Source of the DNA: Polytrichum commune
Lineage: Eukaryota; Streptophyta; Polytrichopsida; Polytrichales; Polytrichaceae
Assembly (NCBI GenBank): GCA_950295325.1
Contig: OX485805.1
Span: 14,187,501 to 14,251,500 of the forward strand
Reading direction: 5' to 3'
DNA: 64,000 nt
Shown: positions 47,108-59,269 of the stretch, piece after piece
How the letters are laid out: each line of letters starts with the position of its first letter
Position numbering within the stretch: position 1 is the stretch's first letter
Notes under the pieces: generated by a model
Told to the model about the DNA's origin: nothing
Databases searched by the model: none
Seen by the model: only the letters and a program-made list of their open reading frames with translations
Position numbers and translations under genes: made by a program

Positions 47108-48976
47108 TCACTTGGACACTTCAAGACTGAGCTTCAGACCTTGCTGCAAGACATCTTCACAAGTGGCGAGTGTCTTTGCTGTCACCGGAAACTTCTCACC
47201 ATTAATAGTGAACTCTAGACTGATCTCCCTACCTTGTTTCAAAATCTCTTCAAAACAGGAGACCATCGTGGATGTCATGACAAGCTTAGTAGAAAACCCC
47301 TCTTCAAATTTTGGCACTAAGATCACCGTGGTAGAGTCAGAAACGCTCAATTCCCATCGTTGCTCAGTTATTTCGTTCAGTGCAGAAACGATCGGTGGTG
47401 TAAATCGAAGGTTTGAAGCACGTTGGGGGTTGGAGGGGTGTCCATTCACAACCACACTCTGTTGTTCCGTAAGGTTGATCGACTCGTCCATGGGTCGATC
47501 AGCAGGAGGTGTGGTTGGTACATTCGAACCCAGAACTACTCCCAGTTCCTCAGGCGGTGGAGAAGTGATAGGAGGCAATGCCAAGGGAATTGGAACTCTA
47601 GTTTCCAGGTATGTCGTTACAGGTCCTGTGTGCGTGGTGTAATCTGTACTTGACCTGTCACGGCATTCTAGACCCGGAAGTGCTCCGGTAGCTGGTAACT
47701 CAGAGCCTGCCATACGGTCTGTAGAGATTACAACATCAGCTTATTAAATTGTTAAAAAGTACCCCAGAGTAGCAACAATTTGTAGCACCGGATTGGAAGC
47801 TTCTATAACATTTCTAAAAAGCACTATCTTGGAGATGCTTTCATACATAAGCATTTTGAAGAGTACAAATTCTAAGAAATTTTATAAATATTTGTGGAAT
47901 GCAACCAAAACCCCAGGGGGTCTGGATGGTAACGCTTGATTTACATAACAATGAATACCTCCTCTCAATGGCCTATTTCTTTCTAAGCATGTTGCTCCTC
48001 TTTGCGAAATAACAAAATCATCAATTCATTAGAATCATCAGAAGCGATTTAGAAAGAGCTGTTGTAAAGAGGAAGTACCTTGCAGATCTCCTTGAAGCTG
48101 GTGGGAAGTCGTTCCAGCTTGGCCAATGCCGGAGCAGTCGCCAAACCCAAAATAGGAATCAAACTCTGAGATATCGAAGTCGCTAATGCCCTCTGGCGTA
48201 CGATTATTCTGCACGACACCATCATCGGGCGCTCCTGACGACACGGAGTTCTCGACTGAAAATGCACCACAGCCACAGGGTTGAATTTCAGGTACACTTT
48301 CGATCCGCCGCTTCCGCCGCGCCTTCCAGCTTGCAGACGATGGAGAAGCATAAGCTTCCAGAAACCCCTCCGCCTTCTCTTTCACCCATTCTTCCTTCCT
48401 TTTGTCATCTTCAAAAGAACCAAGGGGCGGAAGGAGTGGTCCGAGCAGAGTTTGCAATGTATTCTCCTTGGCAGCCTCTAACCTATCGTAATAGAAGCAT
48501 GCAATCAAATACACATCTGCAGCTTCTTCAGCAAGATCATACTGACCGAGGTTTAGCTGCTTCGATTTCTGTTTCAGTCGTGCCTCAAACTTCACATGCT
48601 CAGGTCCACACGTGTGGCGAGACTTTCTCTTACAGGGTTGTTCGTGTACACCTTGGTAAGACGGGTGACCTGCATCGTCCAATTCACTTGTCGACCTTTT
48701 CCGTTTCCTTGTAGATATAATTCTATGGGTGGCTAGGATATCACGGTGCTTGCTAACGGGCTTACTGATGAGAGTGTCACCATGCTCTGTACTGAAGCTA
48801 GTATAACGTGCTGGTGTTAACGATTCGAGTTCAAAACTAGGTAAGTCAGGTAAGTCAGGTAAGTCGTTTAGATTCCAGCCTGAACAGGAAAAATCGGGCC
48901 CTTGGGCAACTGTCTTCGATTTTGATGGTTGGTTGTGAAGAGGGGAGTTGGACACGAAAATTTCTGTTGGAGGGAA
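47108..48976 (-). CDS. Unknown protein with a divergent AP2-like block; 5' exon missing
   Basis: Two exons are clear: about 48976-48079 (donor AAG|GTACTT) and 47718-47108 (acceptor CTACAG). They join in frame through a split GAC codon and end at TGA 47108. Exon 1 has no ATG before the splice, so an upstream exon must supply the start; I could not place it. The first half is basic (STRKRKRS, CKRKSRH, ARRKRR: likely nuclear signals). It contains KQLNLGQYDLAEEAADVY, which resembles the strand-helix part of AP2/ERF domains (LGxYDxAEEAAxAY) without the usual YRGVR part. The second half has three repeats ending in EQRWELSVSD, KQGREISLEF and QQGLKLSLEV. A nuclear regulatory role is plausible but unproven. 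Confidence 0.6.
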
Positions 48977-49302
48977 ACTAATGTTCCTACCTGTTACGAC
49001 CTACCTAGGAATGTTACACACAGCGTCAAAATTAGCAGCAGCAAGAGCTTGGCAACTGATCAGAGCAAGGATCCAGCCAAGCCTCTGGCAAATGGAGGGA
49101 GGCTTGGCTGAACGACACACAACTTATGGCGTCTACATGTTGAGGAAACTCTTGTTCGCTTGTGCAAAGGAAATGGTGCGAATGAGTGTCTGAAGAAACC
49201 CCCTCTGCTTTAAGTATCTTGATGGTGGTGGAGGGCGAGGAGGGAACGGAGTGGGAAGCCTAGCGAGAATCCTCTGATCGTAGGAGGGACATGAACAGCG
49301 AG

Positions 49303-49341
49303 CTACGATAATTTTTCACGAAGTTTCTTCGCATCGCTCAT
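49303..49341 (-). other. Short upstream ATG frame of the AP2-like gene
   Basis: ATG at 49341 opens MSDAKKLREKLS then TAG. It is either a uORF or the real first coding exon using a GT near its end. The phases I tried do not join cleanly to 48976. Confidence 0.25.
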
Positions 49342-49410
49342 GCCAAACATCGTTCAACCAGGTCTGCCTGCTCTCTACTGTGACGTAGACATCTCAAATA
49401 CTAGAGCGAG

Positions 49411-49774
49411 GGCCGGTTCACACGGGGTCCCAAGTCACTTGAGGTCAATCCGTGAAATCTTAGCCGTTCATAGCATGGAAGTTGGGACTTACCACTTCAC
49501 ACGGGTCCCCATGGATGCCTACATGGCAACATCTTTTGGAGGTGAGGCTCAGGACTTGTGTTGAGAATTGGGTGGAGCAAGAAGTTAGACCCAACTCTCA
49601 ACACAGGTTTCAAAAACATTTTTGCATAAATAATCAAGATCTAACTGTAATGATCATTAACCATATTTTGATGGTTTCTTGAGGTTTAGAAATTGGGATT
49701 TTTCCTCCATGTTGGGATTTGTTAACATGAGTGAGACTTGGGACTTGGGACTTGGGACCCCATATGAACAAATC
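49411..49774. mobile_element. TIR MITE, about 364 bp
   Basis: The left end carries GGTTCACACGGGGTCCCAAG and the right end the near complement CTTGGGACCCCATATGAACA. gacttgg is reiterated inside the right end. The target duplication is unclear. It sits just upstream of the AP2-like gene. Confidence 0.6.
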
Positions 49775-50591
49775 TTGAGGCATGTGGGTGTTATTCGGTT
49801 TGTTTTTCATGTTCTCTAGCTTCTACCAATTAGATTTACACAACATAACTCATGTTGCATTAGCAAATCGACGATGATACATTTGCAGAATCTAGATTGA
49901 AAATTGAACCTCCCCCTTGATTAGTTATGATTATCAAAAGTGTATGTTTGTTGATTTCTTAATTGGATACATAGATAATCTCAATTTTGTTCATTATTGA
50001 GTGTAGTGTAGTTATTGATATTTGAAGACATAGTCCAATCTCATTCAAACACGTGTCTTCATGACGTTTGCTCTATGATCCTCACCAAACCACATACCAA
50101 TCAAATCTAGGCGTTTGATTAAGAAAACTAGCCACTTAAGGGTCACCTACCTTGTGTATCAATAACAAAGTTTAATTTTTCAGGTCAAATCTCAAATGGA
50201 GCATCCATGCAAAGGTTCTATGGCGTTAAATGAAATATCCAACAACAGTCATTGGTTGGAACAGTGTAGCATTACAGTGTTTGGAGAGATTGTACTTGGA
50301 TTAGAACATGAGAATGAATAGTGGTTTTTGAGGATGTTATGGTCAAACGTTTCAAAGATCCAATTGACCGGGAAAAAAAATTGCAACACATCCTCAAACC
50401 TAAACTCAAGATTTGGGACACGTCCATGGGCCTAACTTGTATTTTGAAAAAGTCTCAAAGGCAGTAGTATTTTTACTCACCCATCCATTTGTGAAACAAG
50501 GAACTTGAGGTTTTCAATAGTATCCACACGTTCCATCTTATTCATTGTGCTTTGACACGCGCATAAATGTTCTTTGCACAAACACGTGGGA
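49775..50591. other. No gene identified
   Basis: AT-rich intergenic DNA without supported features. Confidence 0.5.
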
Positions 50592-50920
50592 TTGAAGGGG
50601 AGGCCATGCATGTTGGTTCAAAACAGAGCTTGGTAAGCCAAGGTAACAAAATTTTAGCCCTGACACGTGTCTGACTTTGAGGAGCTTGGTTTTGAGATTG
50701 GTCCCTCTTTTTTGTTTAAAACTATCCAATTCCAAATCCGACCGTAAATAAAGGATTTAAGCTTTGAAAATACATTGTCTTGGATCAAAGTTGACATGTG
50801 TCCAACCTTGAAACCAGGTTCCTCAAGGTTAGACACGTGTCAAGGAAAAAATTCTTTCACCTTGGCTTATCAACCTCCATTTCAAAGTTGGCATTTTTGA
50901 ATGTATGTGGCCCCTTGTAA
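50592..50920. mobile_element. Foldback MITE with G-box arms
   Basis: Arms 50611-50701 and 50801-50890 are inverted copies (gtaagccaaggt, tgacacgtgtct, ttgaggag-ttggtt). Each arm carries the palindrome GACACGTGTC, a G-box core. Outer parts (aaggggaggccatgcat) also pair loosely. The frames here are hairpin artefacts. Confidence 0.65.
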
Positions 50921-51828
50921 AAAATCAAATGCAAGTACATTGTATTTAGGCTTTGTGCATATTTCCATATATAGGAATTATTAAATGACCATGTAGTTTA
51001 TCAAAACAACCACATAGACGTGTCACACAATTGTATGGTCTGTCAAAATTTGATTTTTCATTGCGCACATGAAGAGGAGCAAGGTAGTAGCTTCCTCTTA
51101 TAATTAATAAATTTGACCAACTTGAATGACAAGCCACAATTTAATCAACACCTTACATATTGAATGTGGTCGTTTTAACCAATGTGTGGTCGATTTAACA
51201 ATCCATAGTGTCATCATTGCCTACTATGCCTCTACTTTGTTGTACAATTGTGTTTTAACCAATTCCTTGTTTTTGTACGTAACGGAGATATATAGCTTGA
51301 CAACTAACCTATTTTGCTGCAAAAGCCAGGGCCAGGCCAAGCCCCTTGCACAAGGAGCTTGGCCTAGCAGATCTTGCAACTTGTGTGCACTTATATGGTG
51401 ATGACCATCTACAACCTTCAACTGAGATCAATGTGCCAAGCAACGTGAATTTGGGATACATGAGCAAAATGTTTCTTAAGGTAGTGGGTGCTTTAAACCA
51501 ACACATTTAGCTATTGCACATACATATGGCTATGTGGTTGATATAATATAAATAAATATATCATATTAGCCTTTGGGTTAAACATAGGCCTAAAAATAAT
51601 TAGCCTCGATTGCATATTTGATGAATATTCAAAGTCAAAATCACTAGATTCCTTAAACCAATCCCTAGATCCCGTGTATGACGACCTTGCATATGATGAG
51701 GACCCCCATCTTCATTCCCTAAAACCAACACAACATAGTTGGGTACTAGACCCAAGCTAGATCAAAGCCCAATTGGTAACAATGCACAAAGCCACACAAC
51801 CACCTCCATGATACCACCCGGTTTGGTT
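50921..51828. other. No gene identified
   Basis: AT-rich intergenic DNA. Short frames at 51126-51506 overlap on both strands and resemble nothing known. Confidence 0.5.
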
Positions 51829-51837
51829 GCAAAACCG

Positions 51838-52340
51838 GGAGGACGATATCCTAACCCCTACGAGCCTTTCAGGGGAGGTAGATTTGGGCAGGGGCAACTG
51901 CCCCACAAAGAAACCGGGATTCTCTAGACCCACCCGAAAACTTCTGCCCGTCCCACCTGACTTTCAAAAAAACCATTGCCCTTGCATTCTTGAAGGCCAC
52001 TTCTTCATAGATCTCATATTGAGTGCATTTCATTTCCAAGGTCCAAAATCCAATATATATGTTCACTTCCATTGAGAAAAGAAGAAATTGATTGGGATTT
52101 CATTTTTGAAGTGAAACCGACAATCAAGCATGTAATTAACTTGGAAGTAAAAAAATATTACAAAACCCTCGTTAGCACTGAGGTTATAATTTTGTGACTT
52201 ACCATTGAAAGGGTCTTTGTCATTCTAAAGGGCGGAAGTTTTTGGGTGGGTCCAGAGAATCCCGGTTTCTTTGTGGGGAGTTGCCCCTACCCGAATCTAC
52301 CTCCCCTGAAAGGCTCGTAGGGGGTAGGATATCGTCCTCC
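51838..52340. mobile_element. Mutator-like MITE with long TIRs
   Basis: Left TIR 51838-51949 (GGAGGACGATATCCTA...) and right TIR 52229-52340 are inverted copies about 112 bp long with some seven differences. Flanking 9-mers gcaaaaccg (51829-51837) and acaaaaccg (52341-52349) match at 8 of 9. Long TIRs with a 9-bp duplication are typical of Mutator-like elements. The 503-bp element has no transposase. Confidence 0.85.
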
Positions 52341-52794
52341 ACAAAACCGTCACCTTGTGTCTTAGGTACCGATGCCTTTTGTGCCCATAACTAGTTCCCT
52401 TTGTGCTTTGTGGGCCTACCTACTTGACTTTGTGAATAGAACGGCTAGAAACCTCCCCTCCCCCCTCCCCTTTCCCCCCCTTGAATAGGATGGCTAGAAT
52501 AGGCATCAACAAGCCACCCTAGACGCACATTGAACCAACCCAAGATAGAGTGGAGCCCACAACCTACCTCCACCACATGGAGGTAGTGGAGGCCAATATG
52601 ACACCTGAAACCGTCACTCTGTGGGCCCGAGCACTCCTACACCACATGGAACAAGGGGTGTTGGTTTTAGCACCCTATACCTTATAGTAGGTCAGTCGGG
52701 AAGGGTAGTCGGAGACTCAATTGGAATTCTTAACATTTAAGATATAGTACAATAGGATTGGCAAGACCCAATATAAAAATATTCATCCTTTTTC
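52341..52794. other. No gene identified
   Basis: A C-rich stretch near 52455-52482 and otherwise featureless intergenic DNA. Confidence 0.5.
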
Positions 52795-53335
52795 AATGAA
52801 TGGAGAGAACCGACTACTATGTACTTACAAATGAACCGGTTGAGTTTGAGAAATAACCGCCTGAAGTTCAAAACTTCGAGGAAAAGTACTGATCAATTTA
52901 GAGGAATTATAAAACATTCCCCAATTTAATAAAGAAAACCCGAAAGATGTGAACATGTAACCACACTGGACTTGGAAACACTGGGATATTGATCGATTAT
53001 GCCCAAAAATCTCCCCACTGGTTTCTTTATAGGTCTTTTGGACTTGTAAATGCAGGTACATGTACTAGGGGGTAAGTTGCATTCAACCGCACCAGTGTCA
53101 AGCAGATTTTTGCACATAGTTGGTCAAAGATCCTAATGTTTTCAAGACCACCCAGTTACATTTTGACATCTGTTGGCTTTTCTTTATTACATTGAGGAGT
53201 ATTCTGCAAATTCCTCAAAATGGAACGGTCAATTTCTTGAATTCTTGAACCTGAACCGGATATTTCTCAAACTCAACCAGTTTATATGTAAGTATAGGTT
53301 GGTTCTCTCGATTCATTGAACCGCTCCTCAGCATA
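52795..53335. mobile_element. Long-TIR element related to 14460-15260
   Basis: The left end (ttcaatgaatggagagaacc ... ccggttgagtttgagaaata) and the right end (tatttctcaaactcaacc ... ggttctctcgattcattgaa) are inverted copies of about 90 bp. The inner block ttggacttggaaacactggg-at-ttgatcgattatgc matches the foldback at 14598-15260. Confidence 0.65.
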
Positions 53336-56300
53336 ACATGATTTAGCTCAAGCCAATTGTTTCATTCTAAACTAAAGTGAAAAAAATAGGGTTAAAGACT
53401 GTAGGGGGAAAGTTAATGTAAAGGATTCTCTTACAGATTTAGGGTAGCATTAGGTCGATTACAGATTCCCAATCGGGGTAGGTCGATTGCCATGCGAGGC
53501 AAGTCACAAGGCTTGGGAATTTGATTAGAAAAGCGACTTTAAGGACAACAATTATTCACAACGGTTGGTGTTGCGCAAAATCAAGTGGTTGAATTCCACA
53601 TCTTCACTGTGGTGGGTTTAGTGATTTCAAATGAGACTATCAAATGAGGTTAATTTGTGGAGGGACTTGGCAAACACGTTGCAAGGCTCTAGTTGAGGTT
53701 ATAGTTGTTCAATGTGTGTTGATATGTGATCTCCAAATCTCTTTCGTTCTTCTAGTTTTTATAATACAGTCTTAGTTTTGGGGTTACTGTAAACAATTTT
53801 GCCAACAATTCACAAATTTTAGTGCAAGTGACAATCGGACATTTGTGCATGAATTTTGAATTTTGGTGGCTTTGTTTGAAAGGCTTTAGATTGTAATTGC
53901 GGGTTGAGCTTGTGTTTGTTTAGTAATTGAATGCAGTTGTTGTCTTCGCAGCTATCGTGGATCTTCCCAACTTGTACCTTGAGTATGTCAAAGGTGAATC
54001 ACTCGGATGCCCAAGAACATGTTTAGGCATTCGGAAATTCTAACTAGTGGTTCTCTTTGTCCTTGGAGCTTGCGACTCGTTGTGCCTCTCTTCACATGTT
54101 TGGGTTCCATTAATAATATAAATTTTGTGGAATTCATTGTGGCTGACCTCTATGCAAAATTTCATTGCACCCAACATTTGTTTTTGGGGTATGAGGTCTT
54201 CCAGGGATGTCATTTGCCATAAAGGTTTCCTTGAGCAAATGTGTGGCACAAAAACTTAAAACATTAACATTTACTACTTCAACCCCTCCATCTTTGAAAC
54301 TCATTTTGGCCTACACTTGTAAACCACATTTATATAACATTTACATACTCTTTGGCATAAGAATGACACGAGTTGGTTCACAAAATATTTTTGGGTCCCA
54401 AAATGCAAGTATGATACAAGTTTTGTCCCATGTCTGACTTTGTATCATGCGTGGTTGAGATTCTCCATTGTTTGGTCAACATGCGCTATGGTTGTCATGT
54501 TATCCTAACTAGGAGTTTCCTTGCCCAACATGATGTGCAATATTTTGGTTACAACATTCCATATTTGGTTCATGACAGCGGGCACGGTGGTCAAAAATAA
54601 ACGCGGCAAGAACGGGTTTATACTATGCATTCTATTTTGATAATATTTTTGGTTGTGCAAGGTGCATTCTATTTTTCTTTCTTCTTTCTTTATCCTCTTA
54701 TGTAAACTTGAATCAACAAATCATTTTAATACATTTTTAATTTCATGTTGTATTCGCAGATGTCGTTGGCGTATTCTTCATGCGGGCCTTTTATACCCTT
54801 TGGTTTGTGCATGTGCATCTACATCATTCTTATTTTTGTGAATTTATGGTTCATTTGTGTGATAGCGTGTTGATCCAGAGGGAGTTGGATACCACGGTAT
54901 GTCGCACATGGTGAGTCATTGCCTAGCCACAAACTTTGTTCTTATCCATGACACGCTATTCCTTTGGACATGCCTCAACCACACGTGTAAGTTGTTGCAT
55001 GGTTGTTGTAGTTTAGATTTTGGTTGGATACGAACCCAAGGAAACACTTAGGGAAGACTTAAGAGGTGATTTGTGTTTGATCTAGGTGTTTTAGATAAGT
55101 TTGTTTAGGATAATAACAAGGTTATTTCATATCATTTTGGGTTTGAACTGACAATTAAGAGTTGATTTAGGGGTAAAGACTTCATAATCTATCAATGTCA
55201 GTATACGCAATTGTGACGGTCGCTCAATCTCACACTATTTACCCAGGCAATAATCTGGTAATGAGTTCATTCTAATTGGACCTTGTGCGGTGCTCAAGCA
55301 TAGGCCCCACCATCATCAATTATCTTGCATGCAATATCCCATTTTAGTCTCTTTACCAAGCCAATGACACTTTGGTGTAGTCAATAGTCTTGGATTAATT
55401 AGCCTTTTTTAATGTGATTGAAAACACATTGCAGTAATCCTTCCAAGATTCTCGGTTTTCCTTGATTAGATATGGTTTTTTTATTATACTTGTCAGACAA
55501 TGATCTTTAATCCGATCTTGGCCAAAGTAACCATTTTGTCCATCACTTGCAACAAAAGGCCAAACCACTTTTGCATTTTAATAGTTAATGGCATAGTTCA
55601 TTACTTTATTGTCTTTCAATTTTGAATTCGCCTTATACTCTCTTTCCCTTGTTCATTAATCATTTAGACGCTCAATCCATTTATTATATCAAGACTATTG
55701 GTTGATGTGTTTAGTTATCATGTCTTGATTAATTTAAAGGTTTTCACTCTAACAAATTAGAGTAAAATCATCTTAGTCCGTTTCATAGACTCATGGTATT
55801 TACTAGAGTTCCAACAAACAAGTTGGTTTGTGTTTCGGTCTCTTCGCAACCAATGGTCTCAATAAGTTGTCATTTTGGCTTCGTCTTGAATTATGCCAAA
55901 GGTTGGGAAGATAGAACACGGATGGTTCAAATCGGTTGAGACCATAGCCTCGTCAAATTCCATGCAACATTATCTCTCAATTCCATTGACTTTATCACAA
56001 ATTCCTCGAAACATATTACAATGATATTGGTATTATTTGCCATGGAAAGAAGACTATGCTAAAGTATGCAATTCACATACATACTAAGAATAATTTGATG
56101 ACTTGGTCTTCTTAAAGATGTTTTAACTTAGATGTGTGATTCACATCCACATTCACGGGTATTTTGCATTGGAGTGTTATTGCCTACAATTAGAATTCAC
56201 AACAAGGCAATCGACTTTGCAACACTTTAAAGAGTCAAATTTCGTCATCAATACTCATTGGTAAGATCAACATATTCACTCTAATCTACCCCTCAAATCA

Positions 56301-57731
56301 ACTTATCAAATTGTTCACCTACAAACCACGGTTTCAATGAATCAAGTTTATAGCATAAATTATAATCCATAGACTATGGTTTGGAAGGTAACATCGGTGA
56401 ATTTAATTATCACCAGACAATATATCAATTCAAGTTAAGAAATCACTTTGGATTAATCTCATAATCACCAAACCACACAGTCACTCTGGTTTGCTTCACT
56501 ATCTCTTGAATCTATCAAGTTCTCCTTAATTCCAAACCATAATTTGGCATGTCAGGATGATTTGGTCAATTCCTAGAACAAGAGACTATAGCTTTAATAA
56601 AAAAAAATCAATACACCATTTCACAATAAAAACCAAAGAATCACTCCTTGTTGACTTCGCACTTCAATTCACAATCCAAATTCCAACACTAAAGTTGGAC
56701 ACATCCATTTGTAGACCAATACAAATGCCCTTGCTACAACTCAATTACTTGGAACACCGGACAATTGACTTTGCAAGTATGTATCACATGTAAATGTAGT
56801 AAGATATACAATATGAGTTTTTTCATTCAAATTGACTCATAGGCCAGGTAGTTCAACAAAGTTTGATATCAAGAGATAATGTTATGGGTTGCCCCTTACT
56901 CTTAGAGTACTCATCTTATATACCTTTTCCACACAAGTGTAGAATAATGAAAGATCATGCCCACTCCTATCAGACTATGGCCTTTTAATTTATTTATTTT
57001 AATAACTCCTAACTTATGGCCTAAAATGTCACATGTTAATTAAATGGCCATAACAAATTTATCTCTTTTCACATTGTTTTTCTAATTGAACTAGCAATTC
57101 CAAAAATTGACTCCACATTTGCCCTCTTTAGCTCGATTGCTATTTGACTGTATGGGCAACGAGAGACACTGCCGAGTGTCCACAATAAGGTTAGTTGTAG
57201 ATGTATTATGTGACAATGATACTTGGCATTTGGTTTTTGGACGAGTCATGCCCAAAGTTATTTTGGAATACCGTGCATTATGCATCACATGCGCATGTCT
57301 AGATATTACCTTTTGCAATGCCATTTCTTCATAACCTAGTCCACTTTTCCTAACAAACTGCTTCATCGTATTGCGCTTGATCATCCGCATCCAACCCACA
57401 CGAGCATAGATCCCTTTATGTCATTTTGTTTATACCCTCTATGGAGGTAGGCCCTGCACCTCCAAGTTCAAATACATGAAACATATACATATGGAATCCA
57501 ACCAGACCCATTTACCATATATATAAATATAACACTTGCACATGATCTCCTTTGATGTATGAAAAGATACATACTTTGTATTTGACATGCATGCACTCCA
57601 TATATTTTATGAAATGCTAATGAGCATATACAAAGATGTACAAACAATACATGGTTGTCATGTAGTTTGCAATTATATATTTACACACAAAAAAATGGTA
57701 CACTTTCTTATTGACGTGTGTGGTCAAAGGG

Positions 57732-57733
<2 letters not shown>
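53336..57733. other. No gene identified
   Basis: A 4.4-kb AT-rich stretch. The frames are short and have no family resemblance. No LTR, TIR or tRNA is visible. Confidence 0.5.

Positions 57734-57783
<50 letters not shown>
57734..57783. repeat. TC dinucleotide microsatellite, about 25 units
   Basis: An uninterrupted TC run of about 50 bp. The plus frame at 57587-57901 reads through it as alternating Ser-Leu and is not a gene. Confidence 0.95.
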
Positions 57784-57788
<5 letters not shown>

Positions 57789-59269
57789 ATACAATAACTA
57801 TAAATATATCCTTTGTGATCGGTCTAGAAAAGCCCAATGATCAGCCACCACCCCTCTGTCCACGTGTAACACCCAAGGGCCCACTAATGGTAACATTGTG
57901 AGGGGTTGTCGACGTGCATGTGTCCCGGTCCGTCACAATTGACCCAAGCAATTTTTCTTCATTTGCTTGGATGCATTCCCGGTGCTCTCGGCTTCGAGTG
58001 CTAAATCTGTAATATCCCGCAACCTTTGCAACATCCTCCTCATCTTCAAATTGCACATGCACCTAACAACATGCACACTGGTTAGTTTTCATGAAGGAAA
58101 ACCCCTTAATTATGCACAATATGAAATGGATAGACAACCATAAGATAGTTGTGAAAAATTACCGTAGGTGTGCTACGAATGGGGATGAGGCTCACTCTTC
58201 CATGCTTGTGCTTGTATGCCCAATTCTTGAATGTTTGGTACGGTGTTGCAGGTGTGGCAACACCACTAGGCTAGGTAGATAACAACTCAACCTCCTCCCA
58301 CTCCAATTCTAACATCCCTCATCAAAGAATATTTTCTTCAATGCCAACTTCAATGCGCATTCATGGTGTCGTTTTTTAATTTCATGTACAACACAAACAA
58401 TCCTTATTTTTTGTGAGTGTGGTGTTATTTTCTACGCACACCATCAATGCTAGTGGTTGCATTACAAGTAAAATAGATAAACATGGTTGAAATTTGTGTG
58501 CTATAGTGAAAGCATGTCCTCAAATGCCAAGCAAAGATGCAAAGACTAGGATATGAACTTCTTGCTAAAGGTCCATCCTATCATGTTATGATGTCTACAA
58601 ATAGAGTGCATTCGACATATTAGCAACATCAAACATAATTATTCTCAAATTGCGAAGTAAAAGGATGTGATATGAAAGAAAGAAATCAATTTATTTTGGT
58701 TCAAAACATCACCCTTTGAATCTTTGTTGATGGGCCACCTTGACTTACTCCTTGCATTGTGTGGAAGTTTTGGAATTCATAGTGTTGACACTCAACCACC
58801 TCGTTCTTAAGTCTTCCTACGGTGAAGGTAGTGAACAAGGTTTGTGATTTGGAAGTTGCGTGGGCATGTATATGTATGTAAAGGGTGAAGTGGCTCGAAC
58901 ATTGAGAAGCATAGTATTCAAAAACCTTCGTTGAAATGGAAATCATGCAAAATCCTCGTGGAATTGAATAAATAAATTATAAATGAATGGCATTGACATT
59001 ATGGGAGCGATGGTGGGTGCAATTTTTGGAAGCACTAAAAAGATTGTGGACATACATGTGGAGAAGAGGTGTGTGCAACCATGCTGGCACATGCTCGTAG
59101 AGTTGTTGTAGTTCATTAAAGCGTCTATACGATCCCCACATGCCCTTGATGGAGTGCATGGCGACGACATTGGGCACTTCACCCATGATCTACACAAACA
59201 TGGCCAACTACATGTGTCACAATAAGCTGAACATCAATGAAAGATGTTGTCGTAGCACGGTGGTGACGT
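57784..59269. other. No gene identified
   Basis: AT-rich intergenic DNA. Overlapping minus frames at 58943-59197 have no family match. Confidence 0.5.

Noticed and set aside
47112-47642. 176-codon plus-strand frame
   Set aside because: Antisense shadow of the second exon of the AP2-like gene, which has matching splice sites.
48953-48955. Start of the AP2-like protein at 48955
   Set aside because: The codon is GTG, not ATG; the frame stays open upstream to a splice-like AG, so this is not the start.
57587-57901. 104-codon plus-strand frame
   Set aside because: It reads through the TC microsatellite as a Ser-Leu repeat.
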